A stretch of DNA of 64,000 nucleotides from Koleobacter methoxysyntrophicus. Lineage in GTDB: Bacteria; Bacillota; Thermosediminibacteria; Koleobacterales; Koleobacteraceae. Of the stretch, positions 18,761-27,335 are shown one piece after another. Position 1 is the first letter of the stretch, and each line of letters opens with the position of its first letter. The position numbers were made by a program, and so were the translations under genes. The stretch is taken from the NCBI RefSeq assembly GCF_017301615.1, contig NZ_CP059066.1, forward strand, positions 682,001-746,000, written 5' to 3'. The notes below the pieces were generated by a model. The model ran no database searches. It was not told the origin of the DNA and saw nothing but the letters and a program-made list of their open reading frames with translations.

Positions 18761-19753
18761 TTACCATCTTGAGATATACGGTTTATATTCTTCTTCTCCT
18801 ATAAGATGTTTCTCGAGTTTATATAGTTCTAGACGAATTAACCTCCTGTAAGAAACTTCCCTTCCGAGTTTTCTATGCCTTATTGTTGTTTTTAATCTGT
18901 TATCGAATTCCTGAATAAATACCTTCTTTCCTCTTTCTTTCAGCAGGATTCCACCCATGTCTCTCTCAAAATCATTTTTAGTAATCATCTTTTTACCTAT
19001 CAAAGTGAAGATTAATCTATCAATAATTATCGGCTTGAAAATCTCTGCTATATCAAGATTCAATGTAAACCTTCTAAAATTTGTGGTATGCAGGTAGCCT
19101 ATTCTCGGGTCTAAATGGGTTTTGTAAATTTCGCTTAGTATAAGGGTGTATAAGAGGGAATTCCCGAAACTTATCAAAGCATTGAGTTCATTTCTGGGAG
19201 GTTTCCTGCTCCTATTATTGAACACAAAGTCCTCATTATCGATAATTGTATCGAACCCTTTATAATAATAGTCCCTCATATTACCCTCTATTCCCATAAG
19301 TTCGGAAGAATCACAGCAATTGTCTGTTTTGCCGATCAGGTTTTCAATTTGGGTAGAAATATCCTCCAGGTCTTTTCCCCTGTTTATATAGTATCTTAAT
19401 ACGTTTTGTATATTCTTCCCGCTGCCCCGAACAAAAGCCCGGGCAATTGCCAGCCTCTTTTCTATATCCAGGTAATGTTCAGATTGTTTCAAAGTCATAT
19501 AACCTGAATTAAGGTGTTCCCTCGGATAATATGACCCTATATAGTACCCGTAGTAATTAAAGAAATGAATCGTAATTTCTTTTTGCGAAGTTAATTCTAA
19601 AAATCTCTTGTTAAGTTCCAGTTCTCCAAATACGAAAATATCATTTATATCTTCTATGGGCAAAAATTTCTTACCTTCTTCCGTTTCAAAGTAAACTGTA
19701 TTATCTTTTCTTCTAATCTGACCATCATTGAAGATATATATATTCTTTTTCAT
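18761..19753 (-). CDS. cas1: CRISPR-associated endonuclease/integrase Cas1, type I-B
   Basis: Cas1 is the catalytic subunit of the spacer integrase. The 330 residues match type I-B Cas1 in length and pattern: MKKNIYIFNDGQIRRKDNTVYFE at the start, EDINDIFVFGELELNK, FFNYYGYYIGSYYPRE, then ALISFGNSLLYTLI with the metal-binding residues, and the His of DPRIGYLHT. The C-terminus has SYRRLIRLELYKLEKHLIGE. It follows cas4 by 13 nt in one operon. Unusually cas2 is not downstream; a transposase relic and an unrelated gene are. The frame is intact, so the protein could still work with the distant Cas2. Confidence 0.96.
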   Translation of the reverse strand: MKKNIYIFNDGQIRRKDNTVYFETEEGKKFLPIEDINDIFVFGELELNKRFLELTSQKEITIHFFNYYGYYIGSYYPREHLNSGYMTLKQSEHYLDIEKRLAIARAFVRGSGKNIQNVLRYYINRGKDLEDISTQIENLIGKTDNCCDSSELMGIEGNMRDYYYKGFDTIIDNEDFVFNNRSRKPPRNELNALISFGNSLLYTLILSEIYKTHLDPRIGYLHTTNFRRFTLNLDIAEIFKPIIIDRLIFTLIGKKMITKNDFERDMGGILLKERGKKVFIQEFDNRLKTTIRHRKLGREVSYRRLIRLELYKLEKHLIGEEEYKPYISRW

Positions 19754-19766
19754 TCATAACACCCCG

Positions 19767-20276
19767 TTAAGAATAACACATTTCTCGATAACCGCAGTTC
19801 TTACAGAAAGGGATCTTTTCAACTTTAGGGGGAACTTCCATATACATTATCCTCAATATATCCTTTATTGTCTGTTCTAACTGCTTTTCTGTATCAGGTG
19901 TGAGCTCAACTTCTTCCCTTCGCTTCTCCCTAGGAAACATTAATACGCCCTTTGCCTCTAGACCTGCCGATTTTAGCTCTGATAAATAGAATAGGAGCTG
20001 CATCCTTGCACTTTCCTGAAACTTTGAGCTCTTTTTAACTTCCCCTACTACCAATTGGCCGTCTCCTCTTCTCATGATATCAATCTTAATGTTACCTAAA
20101 GAAACCTCTTTTTTATCCCTATCATAGCTGTTTTCTTGAATAAACCTTCCGATAGTTATATTTGTATCATCCTGATCCGGTTCCAGGTTTCTAGCTATAA
20201 GCCATACTTCTCTTTTGCAGATAAAATAGTACCATATTAAAGTTCCTGTTATCTTTTTTTCTTTCATAAAATACAC
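19767..20276 (-). CDS. cas4: CRISPR-associated exonuclease Cas4, type I-B
   Basis: Cas4 is a RecB-like nuclease with a 4Fe-4S cluster that trims prespacers and helps PAM selection with Cas1-Cas2. The 169 residues include the first cluster cysteine in YYFICKREVWL, the RecB nuclease motif GDGQLVVGEVKKSSK and QLLFYLSEL, and the three C-terminal cysteines in FCKNCGYREMC. Either the first Met or the fourth codon may be the start. The gene begins 14 nt after the stop of a short reading frame that looks like the tail of cas3, the normal upstream neighbour. Confidence 0.95.
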   Translation of the reverse strand: MYFMKEKKITGTLIWYYFICKREVWLIARNLEPDQDDTNITIGRFIQENSYDRDKKEVSLGNIKIDIMRRGDGQLVVGEVKKSSKFQESARMQLLFYLSELKSAGLEAKGVLMFPREKRREEVELTPDTEKQLEQTIKDILRIMYMEVPPKVEKIPFCKNCGYREMCYS

Positions 20277-20290
20277 CCTTTATCATCAAA

Positions 20291-20410
20291 TCATAAAATC
20301 CATGAATCATCATTAAATACAAATCCCGTCTCTTTTGAATAGAACCTTTCTACATCCAAATTCGAAAGATACGCAAATCCTTCGGCGGACGCTATTTTAT
20401 CAATTTCTAA
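20291..20410 (-). pseudogene. Relic of the 3' end of a deleted cas gene, probably cas3
   Basis: Between cas6 and cas4 a reading frame without a start runs on the minus strand from the last bases of cas6 to a TGA 14 nt before cas4. It encodes about 36 codons: KIASAEGFAYLSNLD, then VERFYSKETGFVFNDDSWIL. The Y..ETGF pattern near a C-terminus resembles the end of I-B Cas3 proteins, and cas3 is normally the gene before cas4. I read it as the tail left by a deletion that removed cas8b, cas7, cas5 and most of cas3. The family call is by recall; the absence of a start and the position are seen directly. Confidence 0.5.
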
Positions 20411-21140
20411 TCTCAAAGCAACCAAAACCTTGAGAATTTTTACTTCCTAAACCTGTAAAATATGTAAATTTAATCAATTCCGGGTTGCCCTTTAGGATAA
20501 AACTTCCTAATGAGCCTTTTACTATTGTGTTGTGATATGTCGTAATAATCGGTTTAGGTTCTGTATTTTCTGTATAATAAATTTCAAATTCTTCATCATC
20601 GGGAATCTTTCCATAAAGCGCTGAATATTTCCGGAGGGCATTATCTTTAACATGTCGGGAAAAAAGCGGGTCTAAAGGTGAATAGTATATGGTTTTCTTC
20701 TGCCCATTGACTGTTAATGTACTGTAAACCACTATGGGCGACAGCATATCGATTTTTACCTGTCTGCTTTTAAAATCAGGGGATTTAACATTAACGCTCA
20801 CGAGGTTTATTTGTTTATCCTTAAGGAAAAGATCGTTGGATTTAAAAAATGTTGTGGTTATGTCATTTACTAAATCGTCAATTAAAGACGATATGTGGAG
20901 CTGAATAGGGGGATGGAATTTGATGGTTTTATCGGCCCGTATGTATTGGAATCTCCCAAGTAGCCTTGAAAAAGTAAACATCTTATACTTCCTCTTCCCC
21001 TTTTTAAAGCCTATTTCGTGAATAAAGGTCCTTAAAACTTCATTGGTAAGATTATTATAAATAAAGCCCTGAAGAATTTGGTTGTAATTGGCAGGTAAAA
21101 CCAGTTCACCTTCAAAATCGAAATTACATATTAGCCTCAA
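20400..21140 (-). CDS. cas6: CRISPR pre-crRNA processing endoribonuclease Cas6
   Basis: Cas6 cuts the repeat in pre-crRNA, leaving the 8-nt ATTGAAAC handle. The 246 residues show the ferredoxin-like pair: N-terminal RLICNFDFEGELVLPANYNQILQGFIY and the C-terminal glycine-rich loop FTGLGSKNSQGFGCFEI, the family hallmark. It starts at TTG with GGTGAG upstream and is the first gene of the cas6-cas4-cas1 operon. In a complete I-B locus cas8b would follow; here the reading frame relic and cas4 follow directly. Confidence 0.93.
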   Translation of the reverse strand: MRLICNFDFEGELVLPANYNQILQGFIYNNLTNEVLRTFIHEIGFKKGKRKYKMFTFSRLLGRFQYIRADKTIKFHPPIQLHISSLIDDLVNDITTTFFKSNDLFLKDKQINLVSVNVKSPDFKSRQVKIDMLSPIVVYSTLTVNGQKKTIYYSPLDPLFSRHVKDNALRKYSALYGKIPDDEEFEIYYTENTEPKPIITTYHNTIVKGSLGSFILKGNPELIKFTYFTGLGSKNSQGFGCFEIRN

Positions 21141-21246
21141 AGTATCTCACCGCCTAATTTTATGCTGTATTAGATAATTCTACAAATGTTATAGTTTTCC
21201 TGCTAAATTTGATAAAATTTTACATATGATTTTGCAGGACATAAAG

Positions 21247-21273
21247 AAAAAAGGCACCCTTTTAAGAGTGCCT
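21247..21273 (-). terminator. hsp20 (copy 1) terminator
   Basis: AGGCACTC-TTAAAA-GGGTGCCT followed by T6 on the minus strand, 20 nt after the hsp20 stop. The same hairpin recurs at 23658-23684 behind copy 2, where the T-run is one shorter because the IS end begins there. Confidence 0.88.
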
Positions 21274-21770
21274 CGGCTGTCATATTAAAATTTTTATTCG
21301 ATTTCAATATCTATAACCTCTCCGCGGATAGATTCCTTTAAAGGAATAGTGATTTTAAGTATCCCGTTTTCGAACTTAGCCTTTAAATCCTTTACATCCC
21401 CTACCTGTTCAGGCAGGGCAAAGCTTTTCTGGAATCGGCCGTATCTTCTTTCCATCCTTAGGTAATTGTCTGAATCAATGGTTTCATCCCTTCTGATTTC
21501 ACCTTTAACCACCAATCTGTTGTCTTCTACCCTAGCCGTAATATCTTCTTTTTTCAGACCGGGGAGTTCAATCTCGAAGTGCAGCTCCCCATCCTTTTCA
21601 TAGATATCGGTACGACCGTACCCCGTACTGAAACCGAATTCACTGTCAAAGCTGTCCAGCAAACTTCCGATACTGGATGCCAGTTTAAACGGTTCTTCCC
21701 AAATCCTAGGCAGTCTGGCCATAACCCACTACCTCCTCTTTTTTAAGAATTTTTAGTTTTTATTAGCACT
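21248..21770. repeat. Left copy of a ~523-bp direct repeat flanking the IS1634-family element
   Basis: This segment and 23659-24181 appear identical by eye and directly abut the two ends of the IS. It contains the hsp20 terminator, the whole hsp20 gene, its ribosome site and the first arm of CIRCE. IS1634 of Mycoplasma is known for creating long, variable-length direct repeats, so this is best read as a very long target-site duplication. Confidence 0.9.
21294..21722 (-). CDS. Small heat-shock protein Hsp20, copy 1
   Basis: A 142-residue alpha-crystallin-type chaperone that holds unfolding proteins. The crystallin domain spans about residues 35-135, with ELHFEIELPGLKKEDI and the C-terminal GILKITIPLKE carrying an I-x-I/V-like anchor (KITIP). 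The protein is identical to that of copy 2. This copy has lost its upstream context: 48 bp before the ATG the IS begins, so the promoter and the second CIRCE arm are gone. Expression would depend on read-through from the transposase gene, which points toward it, or on a promoter in the IS end. Confidence 0.95.
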   Translation of the reverse strand: MARLPRIWEEPFKLASSIGSLLDSFDSEFGFSTGYGRTDIYEKDGELHFEIELPGLKKEDITARVEDNRLVVKGEIRRDETIDSDNYLRMERRYGRFQKSFALPEQVGDVKDLKAKFENGILKITIPLKESIRGEVIDIEIE

Positions 21771-23658
21771 CCCAACTTTGACACTTCATCTGCCGTAAAC
21801 CCTGATAAAATGGGCATATTTCGAACTAAATTTGTACATTTTAGGACTACAAAATAGCCCTTTGAATGTTAAAGGGTAAACTCTTCTACGGGAATCACAT
21901 TTTTCAGGGGTTTGATTCGCAGGACACGAAGAATCTTACTGCTCAGGTCTGTACCTTTGGTCTTGATGAAAAACCTCTTCTGCTCAATCTCAACCTCAGC
22001 AAAGTTCATGGAATTCAAAGCTTCACGAATCTTATCCGGGGAGGCCGTCTCACCAGCTTTTTTCAGTTTGAATTCCAATGTTCTTTCCAGCAGGAAGGCC
22101 AAAAAGCAAATTAAGAAGTGCCCTTTAATCCTCGGTTCGGTCCAATGAAAAATAGGCCTGACCTCCAGAGTACTTTTCATGATCCGGAACGATTCTTCGA
22201 TCTTCCACAAGGTATGATAGGCTTCCAGCGCATCCTGGGGTTTTATGTCCTGCTCATTGGTCTGGATACCGTAGTAGCCGTCAAACCGTTCATCTCTGGC
22301 TATGGCTTCTTGGTCTAGATACCAGACCTCTTCGCCGGAATTTTTGAGGTATTTTTTGCCACCGCGTTTGTTGCTGGCCGTAATCTTGGATTGATCTTTT
22401 AAAAGCAGTTCGGCCTTTTGAATGAGCCTTTCTCGATCTTTTTGGTCTTTTCTGGCTCTTTTAGACGAATATGTAATGATAAGTTTTTCTTTTAGTTCGC
22501 AGGTCTTACCGTCTTGTTTGAATCTGTTAATGTGGTCTATTACTTTGTAGAGTACCTTTTCGTCTTGATCTGAACTTAATTCGATATAACCTTCTGGGTC
22601 AAAGACCTGTTCCTCTATCTTTCTGCCCATGTTCTTGAACCGTGCGGCAAAGATGTAGCTGTAGTTTCTATCGACGATCCTTTTCAGGTTCAGCTTGCTG
22701 TTTATACCCCTGTCAGCTACTATGATGACCCTGCGAATACCAAAACGCTTCTCTAGTTTCTCAAGTGCCGTATCCAGGGTCTTGCCGTCAAAGGTGTTGC
22801 CGGGAAACAGTTCATAGCCGATAGGTCGGCCTTCACAGTCAACCAAGAGACCCAATACTACCTGGACTTCATTGAACTTCCCGTCTTTGCTGAAACCGAA
22901 ATCTCTCAGTGTATCCGCTTTGACGCTCTCGAAGGAAAAGGTGGTTACATCATAAAATACTACGTCTACCTGCATATTGAAGAGGTTTCGGTTTTTATGA
23001 AACATTAATTCTTCTATTTGCTCTTTCTGGATATGGATGATGTCTAGTGCACGGTACAGGTGGTGTAATTCTACGTTCGGCAGCTGCACATAATACCCTT
23101 GGTTGGCATAAGTGGCTAACTTGCTCTTCGGCTGTAAAAGATGCTGGATGACCATGAGAAAACAGGCATTGCTCAAGTTAAACTGGGTCTTCCCTTTTTC
23201 TTTTATCCGGGTCAGTATCTTATCAAGTTCAAACACCTCCCAGATTTTTCTGTAGACGAGGTAGCCCCAGTTTACTATCCTTGCATCGGAAAAGCTTTCT
23301 AGGTCAATGACTTTCTTTGCCTTGGAAAGCTCTAACAGCCTCATTCCAAGACGCTGGAAGCTGGGGTTGTTCTCTATCTCGTCTAATCGACCCAGATTCA
23401 GAAGCACCCTATGTTTTACGTTTTTGCCCTCTCGATAGGATTCTACAAGCTGTGCGTATTTGTATTTTCCTGATTGGGTAATTTTGATGAACATAGGTAT
23501 ATTATACCACTATATGGCTTTGTAGTCAATTACATCTGGAATATTTATTATGAAATATTGCCACTACATTTTTTAGAGCTTAAAATATAATATGCCCATT
23601 TTTCAAGGGTTCCAAGCCCTTAATTCGAAAAAAATCGCTCGCAACTGTCAAACTCGGG
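21771..23658 (-). mobile_element. IS1634-family insertion sequence
   Basis: A 1.89-kb element with terminal inverted repeats CCCAACTTTGACA (left) and the complement of CCCGAGTTTGACA (right), one transposase gene and ~523-bp direct repeats on both sides. A degenerate relative remains beside guaB (4327-4640). Identity of the flanks means the insertion is recent. Confidence 0.92.
21869..23494 (-). CDS. IS1634-family DDE transposase
   Basis: A 541-residue transposase. The catalytic acids are recognisable in DVVFYDVTTFSFES, VIIVADRGINSKLNLK and LWKIEESFRIMKSTLEVRP, the last followed by the family motif RIKGHFLICFLAFLLER. The frame is intact and the flanking duplication is undamaged, so it is probably functional. 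It reads toward hsp20 copy 1 with no clear terminator between. Confidence 0.93.
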   Translation of the reverse strand: MFIKITQSGKYKYAQLVESYREGKNVKHRVLLNLGRLDEIENNPSFQRLGMRLLELSKAKKVIDLESFSDARIVNWGYLVYRKIWEVFELDKILTRIKEKGKTQFNLSNACFLMVIQHLLQPKSKLATYANQGYYVQLPNVELHHLYRALDIIHIQKEQIEELMFHKNRNLFNMQVDVVFYDVTTFSFESVKADTLRDFGFSKDGKFNEVQVVLGLLVDCEGRPIGYELFPGNTFDGKTLDTALEKLEKRFGIRRVIIVADRGINSKLNLKRIVDRNYSYIFAARFKNMGRKIEEQVFDPEGYIELSSDQDEKVLYKVIDHINRFKQDGKTCELKEKLIITYSSKRARKDQKDRERLIQKAELLLKDQSKITASNKRGGKKYLKNSGEEVWYLDQEAIARDERFDGYYGIQTNEQDIKPQDALEAYHTLWKIEESFRIMKSTLEVRPIFHWTEPRIKGHFLICFLAFLLERTLEFKLKKAGETASPDKIREALNSMNFAEVEIEQKRFFIKTKGTDLSSKILRVLRIKPLKNVIPVEEFTL

Positions 23659-24181
23659 AAAAAGGCACCCTTTTAAGAGTGCCTCGGCTGTCATATTAAA
23701 ATTTTTATTCGATTTCAATATCTATAACCTCTCCGCGGATAGATTCCTTTAAAGGAATAGTGATTTTAAGTATCCCGTTTTCGAACTTAGCCTTTAAATC
23801 CTTTACATCCCCTACCTGTTCAGGCAGGGCAAAGCTTTTCTGGAATCGGCCGTATCTTCTTTCCATCCTTAGGTAATTGTCTGAATCAATGGTTTCATCC
23901 CTTCTGATTTCACCTTTAACCACCAATCTGTTGTCTTCTACCCTAGCCGTAATATCTTCTTTTTTCAGACCGGGGAGTTCAATCTCGAAGTGCAGCTCCC
24001 CATCCTTTTCATAGATATCGGTACGACCGTACCCCGTACTGAAACCGAATTCACTGTCAAAGCTGTCCAGCAAACTTCCGATACTGGATGCCAGTTTAAA
24101 CGGTTCTTCCCAAATCCTAGGCAGTCTGGCCATAACCCACTACCTCCTCTTTTTTAAGAATTTTTAGTTTTTATTAGCACT
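23659..24181. repeat. Right copy of the ~523-bp direct repeat
   Basis: Matches 21248-21770 (constant offset of 2411) with no difference found by eye. Its left side meets the IS end inside the A-run of the hsp20 terminator; its right side continues into the intact CIRCE and promoter, so this is the copy in native upstream context. Confidence 0.9.
23705..24133 (-). CDS. Small heat-shock protein Hsp20, copy 2
   Basis: Same 142-residue alpha-crystallin protein as copy 1 (ELHFEIELPGLKKEDI, GILKITIPLKE). This copy keeps the full control region: ribosome site GAGGAGGTAG-like 7 nt upstream, CIRCE 41 bp upstream of the ATG and a consensus promoter beyond. It should therefore be repressed by HrcA in normal conditions and induced by heat. 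Its terminator now ends at the IS boundary. Confidence 0.95.
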   Translation of the reverse strand: MARLPRIWEEPFKLASSIGSLLDSFDSEFGFSTGYGRTDIYEKDGELHFEIELPGLKKEDITARVEDNRLVVKGEIRRDETIDSDNYLRMERRYGRFQKSFALPEQVGDVKDLKAKFENGILKITIPLKESIRGEVIDIEIE

Positions 24182-24200
24182 CTCTCTTAGTGAGTGCTAA
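24174..24200. promoter_or_regulatory. CIRCE operator (HrcA site)
   Basis: A perfect CIRCE element: TTAGCACTC (24174-24182), 9-bp spacer, GAGTGCTAA (24192-24200). It lies between the promoter and the start of hsp20 copy 2. HrcA binds this inverted repeat and is the known repressor of groE/dnaK operons; hsp20 under CIRCE is less usual. The IS target boundary falls at the end of the first arm. Confidence 0.97.
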
Positions 24201-24213
24201 TTCTCACACTTTC

Positions 24214-24242
24214 ATTTTAAAAAAAGTCGTTTTCTGTGTCAA
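24214..24242 (-). promoter_or_regulatory. hsp20 promoter
   Basis: On the minus strand TTGACA (24237-24242) and TAAAAT (24214-24219) are 17 bp apart, with CIRCE beginning 13 bp downstream. This sigma-A type promoter is present only for copy 2. Confidence 0.82.
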
Positions 24243-24344
24243 AACCTTTTATATTCAAATACTTCCGTTTATATGCTGAATAAAATAAATATATTGTAAT
24301 TTTTCCCTCAAATTCATCCGTTCTCTTTCTTGTAACAAAAATTA

Positions 24345-24384
24345 AAACAAACCTTAACCCCTGTCATAGGGCGAAGGTTTGTTT
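24345..24384 (-). terminator. Terminator of the CBS/PAS sigma-54 activator operon
   Basis: AAACAAACCTT (24345-24355) pairs with AAGGTTTGTTT (24374-24384), an 11-bp stem immediately behind the stop codon at 24389. On the minus strand the second arm ends in TT followed by TAATTTTTG. Confidence 0.8.
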
Positions 24385-24388
24385 ATTT

Positions 24389-26137
24389 CTACTTAACAGA
24401 TATACCGTATTTTTTGGCTTTCCTTACGATGGTGGACTGATTAACATTAAGTGCTCTGGCTGCCTTTCTGGTCGTTCCATACTTTCTGAGGGCTGCTGCT
24501 ATCAGGTTTTTTTCCACCCCTTCCACTGCTTCTTTAAGTGAAACAGAATCACCCTGCAAATACGAAACACCGATTTTGCTGTCACTACCCCTTATAGACG
24601 CAGGAAGGTTTTCGGGTTCTATGATATCATCTTTTGTCAGGACTATAAGCCGTTCTATTACATTTTCCAGTTCCCTTACATTCCCGGGCCATGAATAATC
24701 TATCAGATAATCAACGGCTTTAGATGATATTTTTTTGTTCAATCCGTATTTTCCATTGAACTTATTAACGAAATGGATTATCAGGGGCGGAATATCATCC
24801 TTTCTTTCCCTCAAGGGCAGAATGTTTATAGGAACCACATTCAGCCTGTAAAAAAGGTCTTCCCTAAACTCCCCTTTTTTGGCCATTTCCTCCAGATTCT
24901 TGTTGGTTGCCGCTATAATCCTGACATCAAGCTTAACGGGGTCTGCCCCCCCAACCCTGATTAGCTCCTTATCCTGGATAACTCTCAAAAGTTTCGGCTG
25001 TAAATGAAGCGGCAATTCCCCGATTTCATCAAGGAATATCGTACCTTTATCGGCTAATTCGAACATGCCGGGTTTCCCTTCTCTGTTTGCCCCTGTGAAG
25101 GCTCCTTTTTCATATCCGAACAATTCTGATTCCAGAAGGTTTTCTGGAATAGCAGCACAGTTAACCTTAATAAAAGGGCCTTCCCTTCGCTTGCTCGCCA
25201 TGTGTATTCCCCGGGCAATTACTTCCTTGCCTACCCCTGATTCACCGGTGATCAAAACGGTGGTATCCACCTCCGCTACCCTGGAGGCTATTTCGAGTAT
25301 CCTCTTCATTTCAAGGCTGCGGGCAACTATATTGTCAAAATTGATCTGTCTATTCCTCAGTTCCTGGAGTTCAAGCTGGTATCTCTCGGTTAGTTCCCGG
25401 GTTTCTTCCAGCTGTTTCTTAAGGTTAATCAGTTCCGTAATGTCCCTTACATTTGTAACGACCCTTACAATTTCACCTTTTTCATTAAATACCGGGTTTC
25501 CCGTTATCAGAACCCTCTTTCCTGTCTTAATGTCATGCATAATTGTTACGGGTTTTCTTTTCTCGAGGACTAAAAGGGTCACAGACTGGGAGTATACCCC
25601 TTTTTTGACCAGCTCCTTCATGCTCCTTCCGATAACCTCTTCCGGTTTTATCCCGGTAATCCTCTGATATGCGCTGTTAATTCGGAGGGTAATCGCCTTC
25701 CCGTCGGTTATATAAAAACCATCATAAGATGACTCTATGATGGCATTAAGCTCTCTGTTGAGGCGTTTTACCTCCTGGAGGTCCCTGTAATAGCCTTTAA
25801 CAAGATTAGTTCTTGTCAAAAGTCCGACGACCTTACCGTCATTATTCAGCACGGGCATGGTTTTGACGTGGCAGTCCCAGGCTTTTTCAACAGAATAGTT
25901 TTCATTTATTGTCACAACTTTAGTTATCATGATGTCTTTAACCGGAGTATCATGATGGAGTCTATTAACAAAGGCTTCTATAATATGTCTCTTAGTTATA
26001 AAACCCAGAATCTTTTTTCCCGAATCGACAACAGGTATACCGTCCACATCGTATTTTAAAAACAGCCGGGCAGCTTCTATAATAGTATTTTCAGGGTTTA
26101 GCGTTTTAGGGTTTTTCTCCATAATATCTTTAATCAA
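24389..26137 (-). CDS. Sigma-54-dependent activator with CBS pair and PAS domain
   Basis: A 582-residue enhancer-binding protein. Two CBS motifs (about 1-60 and 65-122; [40 protein letters not shown]) suggest adenine-nucleotide sensing. A PAS domain follows (about 130-245, [19 protein letters not shown]). The AAA+ domain (about 265-500) has Walker A GESGVGKE, the sigma-54 contact GAFTGA and [21 protein letters not shown] TyrR-type helix-turn-helix closes it ([20 protein letters not shown]). It overlaps wecB by 8 nt and is the last gene after tagO and wecB, an odd partner for cell-wall genes. The target promoters are unknown; none of -24/-12 type was noticed next to it. Confidence 0.9.
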   Translation of the reverse strand: MIKDIMEKNPKTLNPENTIIEAARLFLKYDVDGIPVVDSGKKILGFITKRHIIEAFVNRLHHDTPVKDIMITKVVTINENYSVEKAWDCHVKTMPVLNNDGKVVGLLTRTNLVKGYYRDLQEVKRLNRELNAIIESSYDGFYITDGKAITLRINSAYQRITGIKPEEVIGRSMKELVKKGVYSQSVTLLVLEKRKPVTIMHDIKTGKRVLITGNPVFNEKGEIVRVVTNVRDITELINLKKQLEETRELTERYQLELQELRNRQINFDNIVARSLEMKRILEIASRVAEVDTTVLITGESGVGKEVIARGIHMASKRREGPFIKVNCAAIPENLLESELFGYEKGAFTGANREGKPGMFELADKGTIFLDEIGELPLHLQPKLLRVIQDKELIRVGGADPVKLDVRIIAATNKNLEEMAKKGEFREDLFYRLNVVPINILPLRERKDDIPPLIIHFVNKFNGKYGLNKKISSKAVDYLIDYSWPGNVRELENVIERLIVLTKDDIIEPENLPASIRGSDSKIGVSYLQGDSVSLKEAVEGVEKNLIAAALRKYGTTRKAARALNVNQSTIVRKAKKYGISVK

Positions 26138-27317
26138 ATTGCCGCTCCCCCTTTAGACAGCCTGTTGATTCATATATAAAATCTTGAGGCCTTTTCTGTT
26201 CCAGACCGAAATAATAAAGAATGGCATGATATATCCTTTTCGAAGCATATCCGTCTCCGTAAGGGTTTATGGCCCCGGACATCTTCCGGTATTCACTTTC
26301 ATCAGCCAGGAGCTTTACAGCCTCCTTGAATATGCCTTCCCGGCAGGTCCCGACTACGCGAACCGTCCCGGCATCTACCCCTTCCGGCCTTTCAGTAACA
26401 TCCCTCAAAACCAGGACGGGTTTTCCCAAAGCCGGTGCTTCTTCCTGCAGCCCTCCTGAATCTGTCAGCAGAAAATAGGATTTATTAATCAGGTTATGCA
26501 TTTCCCGGGTGTCAAGGGGATCAATAAGATGCACTTTTTCTACATCTCCAAGAATAGGGAATACGGTATCCCGCACTGACGGGTTATAATGAACCGGATA
26601 AATTACCTCTACCTCCGGAAATTCTTCTACCAGATCCCTGATAGCCATGCATATATTTTCAAGGGGCTGACCGAAGTTTTCCCTCCTGTGGGCTGTTACA
26701 AGGACGACCTTCTTGTTTTTGTAGTCGATGACATTTAAAAGTGGGGTCGAAAAAACGTACCTTTCATCAACGGTTGTCTTGAGGGCGTCGATGACTGTAT
26801 TGCCGGTAACGAATATCCATTCAGGTTCTACACCTTCCCTTATCAGATTTTCCTTAGCATTCCGGGTCGGTGCAAAATGGATATCCGCGAGGCTTCCCGT
26901 CAGCTTTCTATTTATTTCTTCCGGAAAAGGGAACCACTTATTGCCAGTTCTCAAACCGGCCTCCACATGACCCACCCGTTTTTGCTGATAGAAAGCAGCA
27001 AGGCTTGCTGCGAGGGTAGTTGTGGTATCGCCGTGGACCAGGACAATGTCCGGGTCAGAGCTGCATATGACTTTTTCTAAGCCTTTTAAAGCAGCTGATG
27101 TAATATCGGATAAAGACTGCCTTTCCTTCATTATATCCAGGTCATATTCCGGGATAATATTAAAAAGGCTCAACACCTGATCTAGCATCTCCCTATGTTG
27201 AGCCGTTACTGCAACAGTGCATTTTATCTCCCTGCTCTCTTTTAAAAGCCGGACAAGGGGCGCCATTTTTATAGCCTCCGGCCGGGTACCGAAAACCGCC
27301 AATACCTTTATCTTCAC
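26130..27317 (-). CDS. wecB: UDP-N-acetylglucosamine 2-epimerase (non-hydrolysing)
   Basis: Interconverts UDP-GlcNAc and UDP-ManNAc, the precursor of wall teichoic acid linkage units and other surface glycans. Family motifs are [12 protein letters not shown] at the N-terminus, [36 protein letters not shown] and [22 protein letters not shown]. The start is put at the GTG (27317) because GAGGTGGG lies 7 nt upstream; four more codons are open. About 395 residues, slightly longer than usual at the C-terminus. It follows tagO by 18 nt and overlaps the sigma-54 activator gene. Also called mnaA in Firmicutes. Confidence 0.95.
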   Translation of the reverse strand: MKIKVLAVFGTRPEAIKMAPLVRLLKESREIKCTVAVTAQHREMLDQVLSLFNIIPEYDLDIMKERQSLSDITSAALKGLEKVICSSDPDIVLVHGDTTTTLAASLAAFYQQKRVGHVEAGLRTGNKWFPFPEEINRKLTGSLADIHFAPTRNAKENLIREGVEPEWIFVTGNTVIDALKTTVDERYVFSTPLLNVIDYKNKKVVLVTAHRRENFGQPLENICMAIRDLVEEFPEVEVIYPVHYNPSVRDTVFPILGDVEKVHLIDPLDTREMHNLINKSYFLLTDSGGLQEEAPALGKPVLVLRDVTERPEGVDAGTVRVVGTCREGIFKEAVKLLADESEYRKMSGAINPYGDGYASKRIYHAILYYFGLEQKRPQDFIYESTGCLKGERQFD

Positions 27318-27335
27318 GTTATATCCCACCTCTAG

